Shown here in pieces: positions 7,657-11,178 of a stretch of 11,178 bases of DNA. Position numbers and translations under genes: made by a program. How positions within the stretch are numbered: position 1 is the stretch's first letter; the number at the start of each line of letters is the position of its first letter. The notes below the pieces were generated by a model. It saw only the letters and a list, made by a program, of their open reading frames with translations, searched no databases and was not told the origin of the DNA. Source of the DNA: an uncultured Eubacteriales bacterium (GTDB lineage: Bacteria; Bacillota; Clostridia; Christensenellales; CAG-138); contig UQRU01000062.1 of assembly GCA_900543475.1 (NCBI GenBank), forward strand, positions 1-11,178, given 5' to 3'.

Positions 7657-7787
7657 GGCCCGGGGGGGCGGCGGCGTTTGGCGGCCCGGGGGGCCTTCGG
7701 CCCCCCGGGCCTGCCAAACAAAAAGAGCGGGCCCCGGGGCCCGCTCTTTTAGGGCGCTTCGCGCCCTGCCGCCGCCCCCCCGGCGCC
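7657..7787. other. GC-rich four-way-junction (cloverleaf-like) inverted-repeat element
   Basis: A perfect 16-bp closing stem pairs ccgggggggcggcggc (7660-7675) with 7768-7783, extendable by three pairs with one bulge (7657-7659 with 7785-7787). The interior is filled almost completely by three abutting hairpins: 7676-7719 (7 bp plus 13 bp with one bulged base, TTC loop), 7721-7750 (a perfect 30-base palindrome), and 7751-7767 (7 bp, TTC loop). Only base 7720 is unpaired between hairpins. No protein is supported here. It occupies the gap between convergent livF and the dnaI-like gene, so it could act as RNA on either strand or as a DNA cruciform. Confidence 0.6.
7717..7754 (-). terminator. Bidirectional terminator of the dnaD-dnaI operon
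   Basis: The 30-base palindrome 7721-7750 (aaaagagcgggcccc and its complement) gives a GC-rich stem. On the minus strand it is followed by a T-rich tract (TTTTTGTTT, 7724-7716), about 55 bases past the dnaI-like stop. On the plus strand TTTT ends at 7750, so it can also stop leftover liv readthrough. It is the middle hairpin of the four-way element. Confidence 0.75.
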
Positions 7788-7805
7788 ATCCCAGGCAGGG
7801 CAGCT

Positions 7806-8771
7806 CTAGGTTTCCTCCAGCGGAGGCAGGGGCAAAAGCCGCAGGTTTTCGCCAATGAGCTCCAAGGTAAGGGTGTTGCGGGGGGAGAGTAACCGGAAGG
7901 CAAACCGCTCCCCGTATTCGTTAATGATCTGCTCCCGGGTAAAGTTGCTGGAAAAGGCCGTGGCCAAACCTTGGCGCTGCCGAGCGTCCAATAGGTTGGT
8001 CAGGTTTTCCCGGGTAATATTGTTCAGCATAGGTTCCGCGCCTAAATCGTCCAGGATCAACAGATCCGGAGCATGGAAATCCGGCATAGGCTGCCGGTCC
8101 CGCAGGGCGGCCAAGACCGCCTGCATGTAGTCGTAGGCGGGCAGGCTCAGCACGCTGAAGCCCCGCTCCAGCACCCGCACCGCCACGCAGTTGAGCAAGA
8201 AGGATTTGCCCAAGCCCGCCTGGCCCAGGATCAATAGGCCGGGGGGATTGTTGCCGGGGAAGCGTTCCGCATAGTCTTTACAAATATCCCGGGCTTTGCA
8301 GGTGGCCTTGCGCTGCCGGGGGGTGGGGAAGATGTCCTCCTGGAAGGTTTCAAACCGTTCCCGACGGGAGACCTGGCCCTGGGTAAATTGCTCGGCCAAC
8401 ATCCGCTGGGTCAGGCAGGCGCACATGCGCTTGACCCCGTCTTCTCCGGTAACGTAGCCGGTATCCTGGCATGCGTCGCACCGCCATACAGGCTCCAGGA
8501 AGGCGGGGGGGATGTTGTTTTCCTTTAATAGGGCCCTTTCCTCCCGGAGCAGGGCCTGCATATTGGCCGCATAGGCCTTGCGGGTGGACTGGGGGTCCTC
8601 CTGGGCCAGCAGGGAGCGGCCCAGCTGATAGGTAAGGGCTTTGCGGGCCTCGGTGATCTCCCGTAGCCGGGGGAAGCGGGCATAGACCGCCTCCTGCCGA
8701 AGCCGGCATTCCTCCAATGCTTGTTCCCGAGCGCGCTGGTATGTATAAAGCAGCTGGGCGGAAGGTTTCAT
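7806..8771 (-). CDS. DnaI/DnaC-like replicative helicase loader (AAA+ ATPase)
   Basis: A 321-residue AAA+ ATPase of the DnaC/DnaI/IstB group, which loads the replicative helicase during primosome assembly. The N-terminal helical region (1-95) leads to a Cys-rich zinc-binding motif, CDAC (98-101) with CAC (117-119). The ATPase core has Walker A GQAGLGKS (183-190), Walker B LLILDDLG (237-244), a sensor Asn276 in SSNFT, and a basic arginine-finger region ERFAFR (288-293). The start at 8771 lies one base after the dnaD-like stop, with a gagg site nine bases upstream. An in-frame ATG at 8789 would overlap dnaD and lacks a ribosome site. Neighbouring DnaD and the zinc motif favour a helicase loader over an IS21 IstB helper; no IstA is nearby. 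Confidence 0.9.
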   Translation of the reverse strand: MKPSAQLLYTYQRAREQALEECRLRQEAVYARFPRLREITEARKALTYQLGRSLLAQEDPQSTRKAYAANMQALLREERALLKENNIPPAFLEPVWRCDACQDTGYVTGEDGVKRMCACLTQRMLAEQFTQGQVSRRERFETFQEDIFPTPRQRKATCKARDICKDYAERFPGNNPPGLLILGQAGLGKSFLLNCVAVRVLERGFSVLSLPAYDYMQAVLAALRDRQPMPDFHAPDLLILDDLGAEPMLNNITRENLTNLLDARQRQGLATAFSSNFTREQIINEYGERFAFRLLSPRNTLTLELIGENLRLLPLPPLEET

Positions 8772-8772
8772 G

Positions 8773-9990
8773 TTATTCGTCCTCGTCATCCAAAAGGTTT
8801 ACGCCAATGTGTTTCAGGTCCTCCGCAGTATAGGTGCGCTGGGGCGGCCGCAAGGCCCGGGATACGGGGGGCTTCGCCGCCTTTTCTCCGCTGGCGGTAT
8901 TTTCCTGGGCATGGTCTGCCTGGGCCGCGGCCACCGACCGGACGCCGCTTTCATGCCACCGCCGCACCCGTCGCTCCATAGCGGAAAAAGGCCGGCTGTC
9001 CCCGGCGGCGTATTCCGCCGCCAGCAGGATCACCTCCGGGCTCATGTGCCAGGCATAGAGCCAGGTCTCCAGCTGCATCCGCTGGGCGGCGGTAGCCCGG
9101 CGCTGGATGCCCGCCCGCCGGAAGGCGTTGGCCGCCAAGTCCTCCAGGGCCGCCTGCCGCCGGCTGTATTCCTCCATGCCCCCGGCTAGCCTGGCGTTTT
9201 CCAATACGCTGTCCAAATAGGCAAAGGTAGGCTTTTCCGCAGCGGTAAGCGCAGTGCACGCCGCCAGGATCTCTTCGTCCTTTAGGCCCCAATCCTTGGT
9301 CCATTTCTGGTACAGGGCCAGCTCGTCCTCCGTAGCCTGCCGGGTCTTGCGCCAGCGGCGCAGCAAACCCTGGGCGCCGCTTTGCAGTTCCTGCTCAAAC
9401 TGGATCCGGCGCCGGGCGTCCTCTCCGCTGAGTACCCCTGCGTCCGCCCAGCGACGGGCCTTATCGTCCATATACCGCAAGCTGGCCCGAGGTCCCTTTT
9501 CCCTTAGACAGTGCTGGATCAACAGGATGGCCGCCTCCTCTTCCAGGCCGAATACCTCCATCCAATCGTAGATCCGCTGCATCTCCCCAGGGAAAAACAC
9601 CCGGGCCTTGCCGCTTTCCCCCAGGGATTCCCGCAAAGCCTGCTGCAAGGCCTGGTTGAAGGCGGCATACCGGCCCGCTCCCCCTTGGGACAGGGTAGCT
9701 GGCGCGCCAGGATGCCGGTATTCTACCCGCAGGGGGTCCTGGGCCAGGATGCTGACCAAGCCTTGGGCCTGCCAATATACGAATGCCTCCGCTACAGCCT
9801 GGGCGTCCATGCCCAGGGCCTCCTCCAGGGAATCCTGGGCCAGGGTTGGATTACAGCACTGCATCAGCCCGTACAAATATACCTTCACATAGGCGTCGGG
9901 GGCTTTTGGCATGTATTCGATAAGGAACATGTTCTGTACCGGCGTGGCCTGCATCATAGCCGCCGGCCGATTGAAACTACACTGGGGCAT
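8773..9990 (-). CDS. DnaD-like primosomal replication initiation protein
   Basis: A 405-residue protein of the DnaD/DnaB primosome family, which remodels origin DNA and recruits the helicase loader encoded directly downstream. Residues about 20-90 look like the N-terminal winged-helix region. Three helical DnaD-type (DDBH2) units follow, about 136-188, 224-270 and 305-352, each starting with a Trp-containing helix and ending in a similar motif (LRYMDDKARRWADAGV; FAYLDSVLENARLAGG; FSAMERRVRRWHESGV). The charged, Ala/Pro-rich tail (353-405) ends in an acidic DDEDE. This is longer than the single-unit B. subtilis DnaD (about 230 residues). The ATG at 9990 has aagggag seven bases upstream and a strong promoter at 10023-10051. 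It is the first gene of a two-gene operon. Confidence 0.85.
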   Translation of the reverse strand: MPQCSFNRPAAMMQATPVQNMFLIEYMPKAPDAYVKVYLYGLMQCCNPTLAQDSLEEALGMDAQAVAEAFVYWQAQGLVSILAQDPLRVEYRHPGAPATLSQGGAGRYAAFNQALQQALRESLGESGKARVFFPGEMQRIYDWMEVFGLEEEAAILLIQHCLREKGPRASLRYMDDKARRWADAGVLSGEDARRRIQFEQELQSGAQGLLRRWRKTRQATEDELALYQKWTKDWGLKDEEILAACTALTAAEKPTFAYLDSVLENARLAGGMEEYSRRQAALEDLAANAFRRAGIQRRATAAQRMQLETWLYAWHMSPEVILLAAEYAAGDSRPFSAMERRVRRWHESGVRSVAAAQADHAQENTASGEKAAKPPVSRALRPPQRTYTAEDLKHIGVNLLDDEDE

Positions 9991-10022
9991 ATGGGATCTC
10001 CCTTGCTTTCATATCCATAAAA

Positions 10023-10051
10023 ATTATACCACACCCCTGGACAAAGGGCAA
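10023..10051 (-). promoter_or_regulatory. Promoter of the dnaD-dnaI operon
   Basis: On the minus strand, TTGCCC (10051-10046) and a perfect TATAAT (10028-10023) are 17 bases apart, and TGG directly before the -10 box makes it an extended -10. Transcription would begin near 10016, giving a leader of about 25 bases to the ATG at 9990. Confidence 0.75.
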
Positions 10052-10109
10052 AAGCCCGCTGGGCCCTTCCATACATTTCCCGCAGCCAGTCCCATTCCTA
10101 CGAAAAGTA

Positions 10110-10118
10110 TGCTATAAT
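10110..10118 (+). promoter_or_regulatory. Extended -10 promoter of the M1-like membrane protein gene
   Basis: TGC followed by perfect TATAAT (10113-10118) forms an extended -10 element; no good -35 box lies 16-18 bases upstream. Transcription would start near 10125, so the leader before the ATG at 10137 would be only about 12 bases, nearly all of it the agagg ribosome site. It is divergent from the dnaD promoter about 85 bases away. Confidence 0.6.
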
Positions 10119-10136
10119 GCCATAAAGAGGTATTCT

Positions 10137-10913
10137 ATGACGATCTATGACCGTAAACGCCGCAGCCGCCGGCATGCTTATATTTTGCTAGCCATCGCCT
10201 TGCTTCTATTGGCAGGGGCGGCTTTGGTTTGGTTTATCCTGCCGAGGCAAGCCAGCCCTGCCCCATCCGCTGACCTGCAATGGACGCCTACCCCTTCTCC
10301 AGTCCAGCCGGCTCCCACTGCTACCCCTGGGCCAACCCCCACAGCCCAGCCCAGCGTCCTGGCCCGGAACCTTTACCAGGGCAGTTTGTCCCTCTTTGAC
10401 GGCCAGGGGAGCGGCCAACTTTCCATCCACTATGTCAACACCAGCCCGGATACCCTTTATGTGCTGTATTTGCACCTATACCCCAATGCCGTTCAACCGG
10501 ACTCCCTGCAGATCGGCCAGGTGACCCTTTCCGGCGTGGCCGCCTTCCATGAGGTCTCCGCCGACGGGACCCTGCTCCGGGTGCCCCTGGTGAACGAGCT
10601 GCTCCCCGGGGAAAGCGTCCGGCTCTACCTGGATTTTTCCTTCACCCTACCCAGGGACGGTCTCCCCATGCCCCAGCAGCAGGAGGAGGGTACCCATCTT
10701 GGCTGTCTGGTGCCGGTGATGGCCCTGTATGAAAACCAATGGCTGCAAACCGCCCAACCGGATCAGGTGAATTACGCGCCGGTGGCGGACTGGCGGCTGC
10801 GCATCCATACGGATGAAAGCCTGACCCTCCTGGCCGGGGATCTACAACCCCTGGAGGAGGACGCCTACCTCTATACCCACGCCAGCGCCCTGCCTGCCCT
10901 GATTTTGCCCTAG
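10137..10913 (+). CDS. Membrane-anchored protein with M1-peptidase N-terminal-like beta domain
   Basis: A 258-residue protein of unproven function. A basic N-terminus (DRKRRSRRH) precedes one membrane helix (about 15-35), then a Pro/Thr/Ser-rich extracellular linker (40-73), then a beta-rich domain (79-258). That domain resembles the N-terminal domain of bacterial M1-type aminopeptidases: LSIHYVNTSPDTLYVLYLHL with YPNA (95-118), TLLRVPLVNELLPGESVRLYLDF (145-167), and PVADWRLRIHTDESLTLLAG (215-234). The catalytic HExxH domain that should follow is absent; the reading frame ends at TAG 10911-10913, just before a hairpin/repeat mosaic. It may be a 3'-truncated gene or a stand-alone binding domain. 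A ribosome site (agagg, 10126-10130) supports the start. The M1 resemblance is from recalled motifs, not a search. Confidence 0.7.
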   Translation: MTIYDRKRRSRRHAYILLAIALLLLAGAALVWFILPRQASPAPSADLQWTPTPSPVQPAPTATPGPTPTAQPSVLARNLYQGSLSLFDGQGSGQLSIHYVNTSPDTLYVLYLHLYPNAVQPDSLQIGQVTLSGVAAFHEVSADGTLLRVPLVNELLPGESVRLYLDFSFTLPRDGLPMPQQQEEGTHLGCLVPVMALYENQWLQTAQPDQVNYAPVADWRLRIHTDESLTLLAGDLQPLEEDAYLYTHASALPALILP

Positions 10914-10962
10914 GCGGACGGCGAGCGTCGCGCATCAGCGGGCGATGTTGGCTGTGGATAGT

Positions 10963-11016
10963 AGCCCGCGCCCGAGCGGGCTGTGCCGCCCGGGCCCGTA
11001 GATCGTGGGCCCGGGC
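10963..11016 (+). terminator. Tandem GC hairpins after the M1-like gene
   Basis: Two perfect hairpins follow one another: agcccgc (10963-10969) with 10976-10982, and gcccgggccc (10988-10997) with 11007-11016 around a nine-base loop. The second is followed by only three Ts (11017-11019), so it is a weak terminator candidate. No gene is seen in 10914-11178. Confidence 0.45.
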
Positions 11017-11102
11017 TTTGCCCCAGGGAGCGGAATCGTTGCCGCGCACCTTCCTATTATCGCTTCCTATGCCCGGCCCCATAGATCGTGGGCCCGGGCT
11101 TT
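10999..11102 (+). repeat. 21-base direct repeat pair, 83 bases apart
   Basis: Bases 10999-11019 and 11082-11102 are identical (gatcgtgggcccgggcttt preceded by ta). In both cases the repeat is the 3' arm of a GC hairpin whose 5' arm is similar but not identical (10988-10997 perfect; 11071-11080 with one bulge). This suggests duplication of a hairpin unit inside the repeat mosaic. Confidence 0.75.
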
Positions 11103-11178
11103 CAGCTTGTCGAGAAACCCCTGGGGGCTCGGGGGCCGCAGCCCCCGGAGGCTATAATCGGATTTGGCGACATGCGCG
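11103..11178 (-). repeat. Partial copy C of the dispersed hairpin-rich repeat
   Basis: Read in reverse complement this is the right end of the element at 7372-7568: 11103-11119 matches 7568-7552 exactly and 11150-11178 matches 7521-7493 with five mismatches. The middle (11120-11149) is replaced by a GC-rich hairpin (11130-11136 with 11141-11147) not present in copy B. The copy runs off the right edge of the window. Its outer boundary at 11103 coincides with the end of the 21-base direct repeat. Confidence 0.75.

Noticed and set aside
7806..8771. IstB transposition helper of an IS21 element
   Set aside because: There is no IstA partner or IS ends nearby, and the gene is coupled to dnaD and has the zinc motif of helicase loaders.

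Overview
The window is a GC-rich chromosomal segment that looks like an anaerobic, probably gut-associated, Clostridia-type Firmicute. Three things suggest this: a DnaD-like protein next to a DnaI/DnaC-type helicase loader (a Firmicutes primosome pairing), strong GGAGG-type ribosome binding sites, and a lipoprotein-type substrate-binding protein. No rRNA, tRNA, CRISPR array, transposase or phage gene was seen. The lineage is inferred from gene content only.

Layout. 1-74 is a partial copy of an intergenic repeat. 200-1633 (minus) encodes an AGCS-family sodium:alanine/glycine symporter, with a terminator at 144-165 and a good promoter at 1832-1860. An AT-rich divergent spacer (about 1634-2254) separates it from a five-gene branched-chain amino acid ABC transporter operon on the plus strand: livJ (2255-3490), a 298-base spacer with hairpins, then livH, livM, livG and livF (3789-7322), tightly packed. 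This stretch is therefore devoted to amino acid uptake: one ion-driven carrier and one ATP-driven importer, transcribed divergently.

Between livF and the convergent dnaI-like gene (7323-7805) lies an unusually structured non-coding block. It holds two identical terminator-type hairpins in direct repeat, flanking a 197-base hairpin-rich element. After these comes a very GC-rich segment that can fold into a closed four-way junction of three abutting hairpins inside a 16-bp stem. The 197-base element shares sequence with both window ends (1-74 and 11103-11178), so it is a dispersed, MITE/REP-like repeat family with related, inverted ends.

7806-9990 (minus) is a translationally coupled dnaD-dnaI pair; the DnaD-like protein appears to carry three DnaD-type helical repeats. 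Divergent from it, 10137-10913 (plus) encodes a membrane-anchored protein that resembles only the N-terminal beta domain of M1-type metallopeptidases and ends just before another hairpin/repeat mosaic (10914-11178).

No gene cluster here looks like a new defence, mobile or biosynthetic system. The least explained content is the intergenic repeat family and the four-way-junction element.
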